From positions 62,001 to 126,000 of the forward strand of contig JARVKI010000059.1 in the NCBI GenBank assembly GCA_036674765.1: a stretch of 64,000 nt of DNA, in the 5' to 3' direction. A program made the translations under genes and the position numbers. The stretch is from Seiridium cupressi. Lineage: Eukaryota > Ascomycota > Sordariomycetes > Amphisphaeriales > Sporocadaceae. Below are positions 35,359 through 44,895 of the stretch, one piece after another. Position 1 is the first letter of the stretch. Every line of letters starts with the position of its first letter. The notes under the pieces were generated by a model. That model had not been told where the DNA came from and ran no database searches. It saw only the letters and a list, made by a program, of their open reading frames with translations.

Positions 35359-37234
35359 GACCTATGGCTTCTCCTAGATTAGGGGCTCGAGGCCCGCCCG
35401 GATGGCGTCCAGAAGAAGTCGAGGTATGGAAAAAGCATAAAGTTGGATTACGCCGCGAGATTTGCCTGTTCCTGATGAAGAGGCCAACTAGCGGGTCGGA
35501 AGTCGTTGTCAGTCAGGGACTTGGTATTGCGTTGCTAGCCGTCGAACGCGGGAAGAAAAGACGTCAAGTGTCCCCTGCGAGCACACGATGCGGCGCCTGG
35601 TCTCAAACATGACTCGATCTTCAGCTGCGAAGGCCACTGATGGGGGCGGATGGGGCCGGTGTTGGAGTAATGCCGGAGGGGGGAAAGCTCCTGAGCTCCC
35701 CCCACGGCGTTGAGGCCCCGAAGCGTATTAGTGTCCTGATAGCACAAGGGCCCAGGGCGAGATCTGCGCTGACCTGCATGCGCTGTAGATAACGAAGTGA
35801 ATGCCCATTAGACGGCACTGCTATATACTTGTCACCCCTCCCTTCCCGAGCCCGAGCGCCATAAATAAGACTTGCAAAGCACCCGCCAGCCGCGAGCTTG
35901 CCCGGTCCCTCCTGGCCCCAGAGCCGGGAAAAGATGGCTCGAGTCCTTATCACGTCGCGACGGGCTGAAGTCGGGCCCGGCGCTGGGGAATAGCGGGCAG
36001 CCGCTGGGTTAGTGCCATCCATTACCGTGGAGATCTGACAGAAACAGTTACGTACCTAAAGGACCTGCATGAGCGATTGCAGGCGCACGGACCGTAATCG
36101 CGTTATAGAAGGATGCAGAGAAGCCCAGGATGGCGGTATAGCTCGGCAGCTTTAAGCTGCCTGGCTCCGCTTCTAGAAAGCTCTCATGCATCCCGCCGCA
36201 GCTCAAAGGCCAAGGAAAGTCGTTCAGGCGCGGTGCATCGTCATCGCTCATGGGAGGCTCAGGCAGCAGCTGCTTACATGGCCATCGGGCGAACGCTCTC
36301 TGCTTTGATTTCCATGCAGCTCGACCAAAACGACGGTTGCTTGCCCGTGTGCTCGCTTGATTGCCAGAGAGGGGGATGCAAGGCGGTTATCAATGCCAGC
36401 TCCTCTCGTTGCATTGCAAGCATGTGATGCGACAGGTCAGGGGCCGAGATGGGAGTGATCAGACCGGCTTATGGGCGAACCAGCGCGCTCAGTGAGCACA
36501 GTTTCAACGACACCGTGGGCGCTTATACAGCTCTTACCGCCGTCTGGAGATAACGGCTTTGGCACGAGCACCATGCACAGGCCTTAATTCTTTTCCTCGC
36601 GCTATCTCGGGCAATCGTCGTGGGCCAACTGGACTCCTTTTTGTCGGCTGTCGGGCTCATCAGCGCATTGGTCTGATACGTCTTCACAACCGATAACCGA
36701 TTTCTTGGTCATACATTCTCTAGAACATACCATTTCCTATAACCGAAACCAGCCAATTTTCTATTCCAGACAGGGGATTCTTGATCTAATCTCCATCTGC
36801 AGCCACCCGTGCCAGCATCCCTGATGGAGCCTCGCCTCTTTGCTCGCCAAGTTTTGGCACCGGCGATTGTTGTTGGGGAGAATGGCAAGCGTCGCATCAT
36901 GATTAATTGCAATATAGTCTGCGAACGAAAAGCAATCTTCGGTGACGCTGTTCCGCGAAGCTGGTGGTCAAGGCTAGACTTGCTTTTTCCATGGTGAAAC
37001 TCCCGCGTGCAAAAAGCCGCCGCTATTCTCAACCTAAGTTCAAGGGGGAAATTTGCTGTGCTTAAACTCAGTCCTTGCGATGAGTTGATATAGTAACGCC
37101 ATGATTCATTCACTCGAGTTGCCACTATTTAAAGGTCATCTCAGATACCGACGGCAAGGACCTAAATGTGCATCCCACAGGGTCCACGTATACCTAGAAT
37201 ACCTTCCAATTTATCATCGTTGACAAAAGACTCC
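35359..37234. promoter_or_regulatory. long divergent intergenic region
   Basis: Almost 1.9 kb between the Clr5-domain gene and the expansin-like gene. GC-rich antisense-type frames at 35621-36022 and 36709-37125 carry no recognisable domain and are judged chance. A TATA-like element (37126) sits near the expansin-like gene. Confidence 0.4.
37126..37133 (+). promoter_or_regulatory. TATA-like element upstream of expansin-like gene
   Basis: TATTTAAA about 100 bp before the ATG at 37235, a typical distance for a fungal core promoter. Confidence 0.4.
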
Positions 37235-37995
37235 ATGATGTTTTTCTACGCCTTCCTCGTGACCTCCGCTGTCCTTCCGCTGATGACAGCGAGCCCCCTT
37301 GACACTGCGTCTGCACCCATCTCCCTGCGTGATGTGTCGGGAACATCGACCCTCTACGGCGGTAACCTCAACGGTGGGGCTTGTTCATTCACCACCATGT
37401 CCTCCTTGCCTGCCGGAATCTACGGCACGGCATTCTCAGGATCGGGCTGGAGCAACGCCGCCAACTGTGGTGCCTGTCTCCAAGTTACAGGCCCGACAGG
37501 CAACTCCATCAAGGTCATGGTACTTTCTCCGCAACTCTCACCAGCATTTCCTTCTGCAGTGATACATACTTACACATAACCCAGGTTGTAGACAAGTGCC
37601 CCGAATGCGAGACGGGCCACCTCGACTTGTTTCAAAATGCCTTCGAGCAGCTCGGCTCCACGAGCGCGGGCAAGATCGCCACGTCCTACACGCAGGTGGC
37701 CTGCGGCATCACGTCGCCCCTGGTCCTACACAATAAGAGCGGCACGAGCAAGTACTGGTTCAGCATGCAGGTCGTGAACCACAACCAGCCTATCGCCAAG
37801 CTCGAGGTGTCGACCAACTCCGGGTCCACGTGGCAAGCCACCACGAGGCAGGACTACAACTTCTTTGAGAACAGTAGTGGGTTCGGGACTGATACGGTGG
37901 ATGTCAGAGTCACGAGCTCTAGTGGGAAGACTGTGGTGGTTAAAGGTGTCGGTGCTGCTAGTGATAGTTCGGTTACGGCGGGTGGGAACTTCTAA
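37235..37995 (+). CDS. secreted expansin-like protein
   Basis: Two exons (37235-37519, 37585-37995; GTACTT donor, CCCAG acceptor, phase 0) give 231 residues. An N-terminal signal peptide (MMFFYAFLVTSAVLPLMTAS) leads to a double-psi beta-barrel: STLYGGNLNGGACSF, NAANCGACLQVTGPTGNS, VVDKCPECETGHLDLFQNAF. The HLDL aspartate occupies the position of the conserved expansin motif. The second half is a beta-sandwich like expansin domain 2/CBM63 (STNSGSTWQATTRQDYNFF, GTDTVDVRVTSSSGKTVVV). Such proteins loosen plant or fungal wall polysaccharides without hydrolysis. Single membrane-free secreted product. It is isolated from other wall genes in this window. Confidence 0.9.
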
Positions 37996-38744
37996 CGCGT
38001 CGTTGAGCTTGAAGACATGTCCAAACCTGCATCATAGAAGATCATGAGTCGATACGATCACAGAATAATCAGTCTCTATTCCAGCAAGTTCTTTTTCATT
38101 GTCTCAACATCGTACTTTGCGGTGGTATGGCATTAAAGTAGTGTCTATTTTATCGTTACTGAAACATTGTGAAACTAGGAATCAGATATGATGCTGGCGG
38201 ACGAAATGAAATCCTAATAAATGTCTTGAAATACTCTTTTTTGTTATTCGTAGCGATAGAAATGAGCGCAGGTACTATGGTCTGGCTGTACTAAGATATT
38301 CACTCGCATGAACACTTTTTCGATCCGTGAGCCTTGTTTAATATCGGCAGGGCAGGCCGCTGGGAGAAATTCTCGACCACACAAAGTATATAAAACCTAC
38401 GGATGAGAGGGACAGAGTATTGAGGGTGCTAAGTATTGCCCTGTCTTCAAAGGACTTCATTGCGAGGTGCCTCTTTACTTTAGACGGATGCTTATTAGCA
38501 AACCGTTCGTTATGGTGTTCTCGGTGCTAAAGTCTTACTAGCTGACTTATAAGTGGCTTCTTTAAAGTTTTATTGTATACCGAAGGGTTGTTTCAACGCC
38601 AAGTTTCGCTCATTCATGGATGATCTATGCGACGTATTCCAAGCTATGGTGGATGATATGGACACTCAATTTGGAAGGCCTACGAGGTGGATAATGGTAT
38701 AGATGATAGGTCAAAGTGTAATACCTGGAAGAAAAGACATCAGC
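37996..38744. other. AT-rich convergent spacer
   Basis: About 750 bp between the expansin-like and HET genes. No frame of interest. The lost 3' part of the HET gene might have lain here. Confidence 0.4.
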
Positions 38745-39833
38745 TTAACTTACGGTTACCCAGCTCAAAGAGGGACTCTCCTGCAAGGTTTTGTGATACC
38801 GCCAGTATGGCGGAGAAAACTCACATGCTAGTTCCCGAAAAGAAAACAAATAGTTTTGATGGCTGGTTGCTAGGATTCCAGGACAGAAGAAGTTTAGCGG
38901 TCGATACTTGTCGCTTTGGTGGCTCCAAGGGTCTTCTAGACCGAGCAGCGTTCTGCCTAAAGACCACCAGACCGAAGGGGAGCTGGTTGTCTGTGGCCTC
39001 AAAACGCTCTTTTCCGAACCCTCAGTGACCACGTTCCAAGTGAGTAAGGTGGGATCAAACGTTTGTCGGATAATCGCTTCTTGCAACCGTAGAAACGCGG
39101 CTGTACCCTCCCCATATAAAAGTGGCATGTTGACAGCACATAGGCCCAGCAGACAGTAAGCTATATCTTCCTTCCTGGTGGTCTGGCGTGCTGCGGCCCA
39201 GCTCAGCTTCTCTGCCACGGTAGCGTCACGCACGCGACGGAGCCGGCTTATATTGCTGTAGTGATCGTGGAAATACAGTTTGTCCGATTCCCGGTATTGT
39301 ATCTCGGCTTCGCGTGTCGTCAAATAGCGAGTACCAATACCAGTAATTGTGCTTATTTGTTGGACTAAAGAGTCGCGATTTCCAATATACCCCCAGTTGG
39401 ACCCCAGTATCACGAGTTGCGGCGGCGCGAGCAGCTCTTGCAAAGTCCAACCCCTTTCAAACCAGCGGCTATTGGCAAACACTGGACCCAAGGTCGATTC
39501 TGGATTCCCTGGAACATCTGCCAAATATGCAAAGCATATGGCCGATCTTTCATACCACTTGAACATGGAATTGATGGCTTCTGATAACTCAGCGCTGCTC
39601 GTCTTGTCGATACAACAGGTGTCGACCCAGCCATAATTCAGGCCGCAGTCAATCGCACGTAGACAAAACTGCTCGATCTTTTTAAACCAAAATTTGTTGG
39701 TGGTTTCGGGTCGATGAAACTCCTGGAAGGATACCTCCTCATTCTCCCAAGGGTGAGATGGTATTGCGTATGGGGGTACGTTGTTATCGAGATATTCCTC
39801 GAAACTCCGAGTATAGACATTCAACAAGCGCAT
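38745..39833 (-). CDS. HET-domain (heterokaryon incompatibility-like) protein, short
   Basis: An intronless frame of 362 residues from the ATG at 39833. HET-domain blocks in order: PPYAIPSHPWENEEVSFQEF (about 19-38), LNYGWVDTCCIDKTSSAELS, INSMFKWYERSAICFAYLAD, SRWFERGWTLQELLAPPQLV. Then comes AAARQTTRKEDIAYCLLGLC with NMPLLYGEG. HET proteins of this class often trigger cell death on allorecognition. Relatives usually continue for several hundred residues after YGEG; here only about 130 follow before the stop, next to a GTAAGT sequence. It is therefore either truncated or missing a 3' exon I could not find. Confidence 0.85.
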   Translation of the reverse strand: MRLLNVYTRSFEEYLDNNVPPYAIPSHPWENEEVSFQEFHRPETTNKFWFKKIEQFCLRAIDCGLNYGWVDTCCIDKTSSAELSEAINSMFKWYERSAICFAYLADVPGNPESTLGPVFANSRWFERGWTLQELLAPPQLVILGSNWGYIGNRDSLVQQISTITGIGTRYLTTREAEIQYRESDKLYFHDHYSNISRLRRVRDATVAEKLSWAAARQTTRKEDIAYCLLGLCAVNMPLLYGEGTAAFLRLQEAIIRQTFDPTLLTWNVVTEGSEKSVLRPQTTSSPSVWWSLGRTLLGLEDPWSHQSDKYRPLNFFCPGILATSHQNYLFSFRELACEFSPPYWRYHKTLQESPSLSWVTVS

Positions 39834-40166
39834 ATTCAGCACAGTGAGCCGTTTACAAAGTGTGCAGGTAATTGAGATCTAATCAATTATTGGGTGGTCA
39901 AGGAATTGGTTTTAAGGTGTGGGAACCTGATCGTAGCTGAAGGCGGCACGCGCGGGGTTTTCAGGGGTTTTTCAAATGTGCATCCTGCCTCCAAACTTGA
40001 AGGATGACACCCCTGCTCCTCCATCCCTCTCAACCACTAATCTACTTGATAGTTTCAACGGATTAATACACTTCTTACAACGCACGATTGGACAACAATA
40101 TGCGGTAAGCAAGTTCGGCACCGAGCTGTGGTCCTCGCCTTAGTTACTACTGTCACCCCAGCCTTG

Positions 40167-40439
40167 ATGGTCACGGCCGTCATTACCGACTCAAACTACT
40201 GGTTCGAGCCTTTCTGGGTTATGCTAGTGTCGCCGGGAAATCCCAATGGTGAGCGTCGTCGAATCAAGGTCGAAGTGCACCATGTCTTCCCCAATTCTGA
40301 CCTCATCTTCACAGTGCCCTTCAAAACTTCGAGTGTGGTGATGTCGGATGCGTTTCCTCCAGGCACTGAATCGTTCGCAGGCGACGTTCTCGACGAGACA
40401 GTACAGCTATGGCTGTCTCGGAACAGTCAGGCCCTGTGA
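40167..40439 (+). CDS. small hypothetical ORF
   Basis: ATG at 40167 gives 90 residues (MVTAVITDSNYWFEPFWVML...), and the frame is open about 115 nt further upstream without an ATG. The composition is protein-like (RRRIKVEVHHVFPNSDLIF). No domain recognised. It sits just upstream of the divergent HET gene. It could be an exon of a small gene or a relic. Confidence 0.3.
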   Translation: MVTAVITDSNYWFEPFWVMLVSPGNPNGERRRIKVEVHHVFPNSDLIFTVPFKTSSVVMSDAFPPGTESFAGDVLDETVQLWLSRNSQAL

Positions 40440-40778
40440 GCTATGAGCCCGGCTGATGCAAAGGTTCAGGGCTGCATTCTAGACAGTATCTTCTCCCACG
40501 GTACTTAATGTCCTAGTGGCCTTTTTTGGGCTGGGCAAGGGGGGTCTAGTTGGCAAAAGGATCAACTCGAAATTAGCTGGACGACCTTATAGACGCGTGT
40601 ATTATCGTGAGAATGTTTCGACACCTTGATACGACCGTTTCCAAAGATGTCGCCAGTGTAATGTATTACAAACTTACACTTTTTATTTTATTTAAAGCTA
40701 CATTGTCTGTGGTCAAAAGATTTGCTTGGCATGATGGAAATAACTCTGGTGACTAAAGAGATACCATATTTTGGAATG

Positions 40779-41462
40779 TCATCGTGAAAGAGTTGCCACA
40801 AGGCGAGCGGTTCGTAGCACCCGCACGATGGCGAAGCAAGCTTTCATATTGCTCATGGCCTGGGGTGATCGAATGGCCGCTGAGCAATTGAAGTCATCAC
40901 TGCGAGTATCTGTGTCAGTCCCATGCTCTGATATTACCAACACCCTCGTTCGACAAGTTTGAGAGGAACACTTGTTTTTTTGGATGTCGGTTTGGGCCCC
41001 TAAACCAGCCTCGTTCGCCCCCTCACGACTTTGTGGGGGATGATCAAGGCTGACCACGCTGGCGATGGGATATTTTGTCTTCTTATCGAAGAAGTCCTCC
41101 CTTAACCCCATAGCAAGAGCCATGATACGGATCAGCTTTCCCATCGAGCCCAAGCAAGCCAGTTGATATGGCTCGATACAAGATTGAAACTTGGGGCAGG
41201 CACCGCGTTCGGGCCATGAGTTTTCACGACGGAGGAGTTCCGGAATAGCATCTTTTCCAACACCCTCTCGGTGGATGTCAGGATTGTACGCCACGCTCAC
41301 AGCGAGGCGTATTGTATGCATCTGGGGTGGGTGCTCGGGCGGAGGTGACTCCAGCACCCACAGGATGCCCCGATGCGTAGGTGATGAGGCATGGGGAGGT
41401 GTATGTAAAATGAAATATGAGACTATAGTCATGGAAGTTGCTCTCGAATAGAACCCCAACAT
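40779..41462 (-). pseudogene. broken isopenicillin-N-synthase-like 2-oxoglutarate/Fe(II) dioxygenase
   Basis: In the middle of a 227-codon frame are blocks typical of the family: ENSWPERGACPKFQSCIEPY, LGSMGKLIRIMALAMGLRED and FFDKKTKYPIASVVSLDHPP. GLGAQTDIQ then stands where relatives have GLGAHTDIQ. The first iron ligand histidine is thus glutamine. After this point the expected second half, with the second histidine and RxS motif, is not recognisable in frame. The N-terminal oxidoreductase domain is also missing, replaced by unrelated sequence. No convincing intron rescues it. Read as a decayed fragment of an oxidoreductase gene, perhaps once part of a metabolite cluster. Confidence 0.6.
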
Positions 41463-42309
41463 GTCTCTGCTATTTTCGAACAGTATTACCTAGTTAGTAT
41501 CCCTGTCGCCGGCACGGCTTTTGGAGCTTTTATCAGATACATCACTACCTCGGCTGACCTACCGATTATATTGTACCAAGTGTGCGAGGACAACTGGCAT
41601 TTGGGTCCACATACCCACATTTTCCCTCCTAACTCTACACTTTTACGAGCGAGTAGCCGAGCTGCCCGTGCTTCGCGAGACAGCCAAGCGCCAGAAAGAC
41701 CGACCCAAACACGTAACGACCTACAGTAAGCTTTCTGTGGAGGCGCACATACACTAGGGGTTATTACAACTCTAAAAAGACAAGTTTACGATTGTAGCGC
41801 TTCTTAAGTCATGGCACTATGCCGCCTTTGGGTAAACCCTTTTTGGCCAGTGCCTGGTGTCGAAAACTTGCGGCGATATTATGTCCAAATCCTCCGTGAG
41901 AGACGATTTACATGATCGACAGCGAGAACAGAGACCTTTACGATGGTGAATTTTTAGCCAAATACCATGCTACAGCGGGTTCCCTGTGCTCCTCCTACTT
42001 TTGTTGCTGATGACTGGGCTGATGTATCCTTAACCCAGCTTACACTAAAAAATTACCTTGTTTCAAGCCACAAGACGAGGGTCTTAATCTGGTCATAGCT
42101 AGTCACACTAGGAGTAATCATACTATAGACTTGTAACGAATGGGATACTTCGGTCGCTCGAAATCTTGTTATATGCGTGACTTTGGAAGATGTAATCGAC
42201 GTCATCGGGATCTCGTGTGCCTGAACAGTATTCCAAGCCTGGGACGAAACATGTTTGGGCTCCTCCCTCTCCTCCGCGGTTTATAGCCCATGCTGAAATC
42301 ATCCTGACG
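41463..42309. other. AT-rich intergenic stretch
   Basis: About 850 bp with no convincing frame between the dioxygenase relic and the 3' end of the kinase-like gene. Confidence 0.4.
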
Positions 42310-43900
42310 TTAGAGCATCAGGCTTGATGTGGCATCAATCCAAGCTTCGCGCATGATGCTTGCGACATTCCGGTCTGCTTCGATGTTCTCGTTGACCCGG
42401 TCTTTGTAAAACTGTGCTGTTCGTTGAGCAACGGTGGTTTTCAAGGCTTTTTCCAAGTCTTCCAGGCTCGGTCTGTTCTCTGGATCGACCGCAAGGCATC
42501 GTGCTACAAGTGTCAGGAGATGGTCGTCGAGCTCGTACAAATCTCCCGATTTATCATTTGAACGATCGTCACAATCGTCATCCCCGGCGCCTCCAGACAT
42601 TGCCTCAAGCATAATCTCCCTGCACGTGTTCGGATTTTTCGCAAACCTTTTGTCAATCGGTGGGACGATCAGATTGCACATGAGCTTGCTTCAGTATCAG
42701 ATTTGATTCATCCGTGCTGAAAAAAGGTTCGCTCACCATGCCAACATCAAGTATGTTCTTTTCGATTGCTCGGTTTCTCTTTCCATTGCCCGTCTTACTA
42801 GTGATTTTGTGTCACTATTGAACTGATTCAAGTAATCGATTGAAGAACACTCACGAGTCGGCTAGGTTTAGTTCGTCGTCAAATTCAGCGACATCTTCTT
42901 TATTAAATGTTTCGACTTCGGCATCGCCATGATCTCTCGCTTGATCCCAGTCAATGACCTTAATCAACGGGACCAGCCTGTGCTCTTCTCGGTATGAATC
43001 GAAGTCGGCGATCATCACTTTTGGCAAGTCAGCTCAGGCCATAGGACCCATCGCATGATCCAGCGTGATTTCTCCCTTACCATTTCCCCAATGCAAATCT
43101 CGATGTGTCAGCGAGCCGGGCGTTGCGTCGGCTTTTACTCGATCCGGTGAAGGTACAGCCTGGTCGCGTCTACTCAAGGCCCTCTGTGACGGAGGATACG
43201 CCATGGCTACGCAAGCACGCGTGACTAGACGGGCGCGAACGGATCAGCAATCCAGATATCTAGCAGCGAAATTGTCTGAATCCTTACGGCATAGGAAAAT
43301 GAAATACCAAACTCGATTGGGTATGACTTTTCTTCCTGTTAGAGTGCGCTGAAGAAAGTCCAATAGACTACCCCCAGGCAAAAATTCCATAACAACCCAG
43401 TCGCTCAGCTCAAACGGATTAGACGGGGGGTTTTCTATGTTGACCACGTGCTCTGAGAACCTGAGAAGCTGTTTTACTTCACCTGATCAGTCTTATACCA
43501 GCTATAATGATTCCCCATACCCTAGTAATGCCGATTGTATTCCCAGTGATTTGAGACCCCTTTGGCACACTGACCTGTAATGCTGTGACCTCGCGCGATC
43601 TAGCCGCAGCACCGCCAAACCAAAGCTTGGCCGTGTACCTCCGCTTGTATGGCTTCCAAATGAACCGCACCACAACCTAAGGGATTGGTCAGTATATTGT
43701 GTTGTATAAGAGCCCTGAAAACCTCATGAACAGTCGAGCTGCAATGCAATACCAGCTTCAACGGGGGAAAGTTGACTCGACCCTCGGGTGAGACTTACTC
43801 CAGCCATTCCACCACCGACAGCGGTTTCGAATGCATACAAGTCATATTCGTCTGTGAAGAATTTTTTGGCTCTGTTCACAGCGACATTGAGGTAGGACAT
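42310..43900 (-). CDS. atypical protein-kinase-like gene, many introns
   Basis: Seven exons can be chained in phase (43900-43799, 43676-43571, 43482-43288, 43224-43081, 43017-42855, 42797-42737, 42684-42310), giving 381 residues from the ATG at 43900. Kinase landmarks: a glycine-rich start (ETAVGGGMAG), DWVVMEFLPGGSLLDFLQ (hinge), catalytic loop HRDLHWGN, metal-binding DWD in VIDWDQARD instead of DFG, and C-lobe LVARCLAVDPENRPSLEDLE. The HRD aspartate and downstream Asn are intact. The second exon's donor (GTGTGC) is the weakest junction. The true start may lie further upstream, because coding-like sequence continues to about 44540. It resembles fungal lineage-expanded kinase-like families of unknown substrate. 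Confidence 0.7.
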
Positions 43901-44125
43901 CTTCTGGGAGATTGGGTACAGGCCGATTGCTTGCTCGTTGGACTGATCCCCACTGCTTTAGACTTGATGACATCTAGCCGACGCCGCGAATTAGGCCTTT
44001 GGCATGCGATCCGAGACAAAGACAGTGAGTGCAATGTTGACCGTTTCCGGCATTCAGAGTGAGACAGGACTGGAAATTCCGGAACAGGGGGCAGACGCGA
44101 TTACATCGCAATAATAGACAAAGAG

Positions 44126-44540
44126 CTAGAACTCACAGGTTATCCTGGTATCAGAGTTCGATGATACGGATGCTGTGGTTTGGACTAGCCAGGAGACATG
44201 GGATGCCATAGCCACAGCCCCCGACGATGATACACGTGTTGATGTATTAGGCATTTGCCTATGCCTCTGAAAGTCCAGGGTACGAACCCCATCCGAATCG
44301 GTCAAAGGTAACGAAGGCCAGACGGTTGTAGTATGCTGAACTTTGATGGTGCCGGATATCTTATCTCTAGACTCGGAAACAAGCTTGCGACTTGCCCACT
44401 GCCGTGATCCAACACGTTTCGACGCAAGGCCCAACAAAATATGTGAGCCGTCACCTGATAGCTGAGTCGCTTGCGTTCGGGCTACTGTTTGGCTCGTAGG
44501 ATTAGCATGCAACAATATCCAACGGGCGATTGATCATGAC
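44126..44540 (-). other. coding-like stretch, possible 5' exon of the kinase-like gene
   Basis: A minus-strand frame without a convincing ATG (…LVSESRDKISGTIKVQH…, MPNTSTRVSSSGAVAMASHV) ends at a GTGAGT donor at 44128. The downstream region before 43900 has several frames (for example MPETVNIALTVFVSDRMPKA) that could be exons, but no single chain was found. It may be the N-terminus of the kinase-like protein or a separate small gene. Confidence 0.3.
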
Positions 44541-44895
44541 CAGCCCCAGCCATATCGTCATGGTTTGGATCTAGGTCGGATACCGGATGCATGGGGTATT
44601 GCATCTACTAGCCAAATGTCCTCCTTGCTAATAACAGTATCAAGCGGCTAGCGATTTGCGAAACTATGGCCGCAACATCAAAGCGTGACAAAGAGGCGGG
44701 GCCCAAATCAGCTACTATCGTGTATTCGGGCATAGCGAGCACAAAGAAGCAGATCGGAATGCGTGCACAATCTTACAGCATTAAAACCTGGCTTGAGTAG
44801 TCGTTTCAGCTAAGGCCATTCGTCAGTTGGTAGATGCGTATATACAACAAGTCTGATACCCAAATGTCTATCCGGGCCACATTGGTTTAGCTCGT

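Noticed and set aside
35621..36022. 133-codon minus-strand frame upstream of the Clr5-domain gene
   Set aside because: GC-rich, proline/alanine/arginine composition without domain; probably chance in promoter DNA.
36709..37125. 138-codon minus-strand frame
   Set aside because: No domain and it overlaps the presumed promoter of the expansin-like gene.
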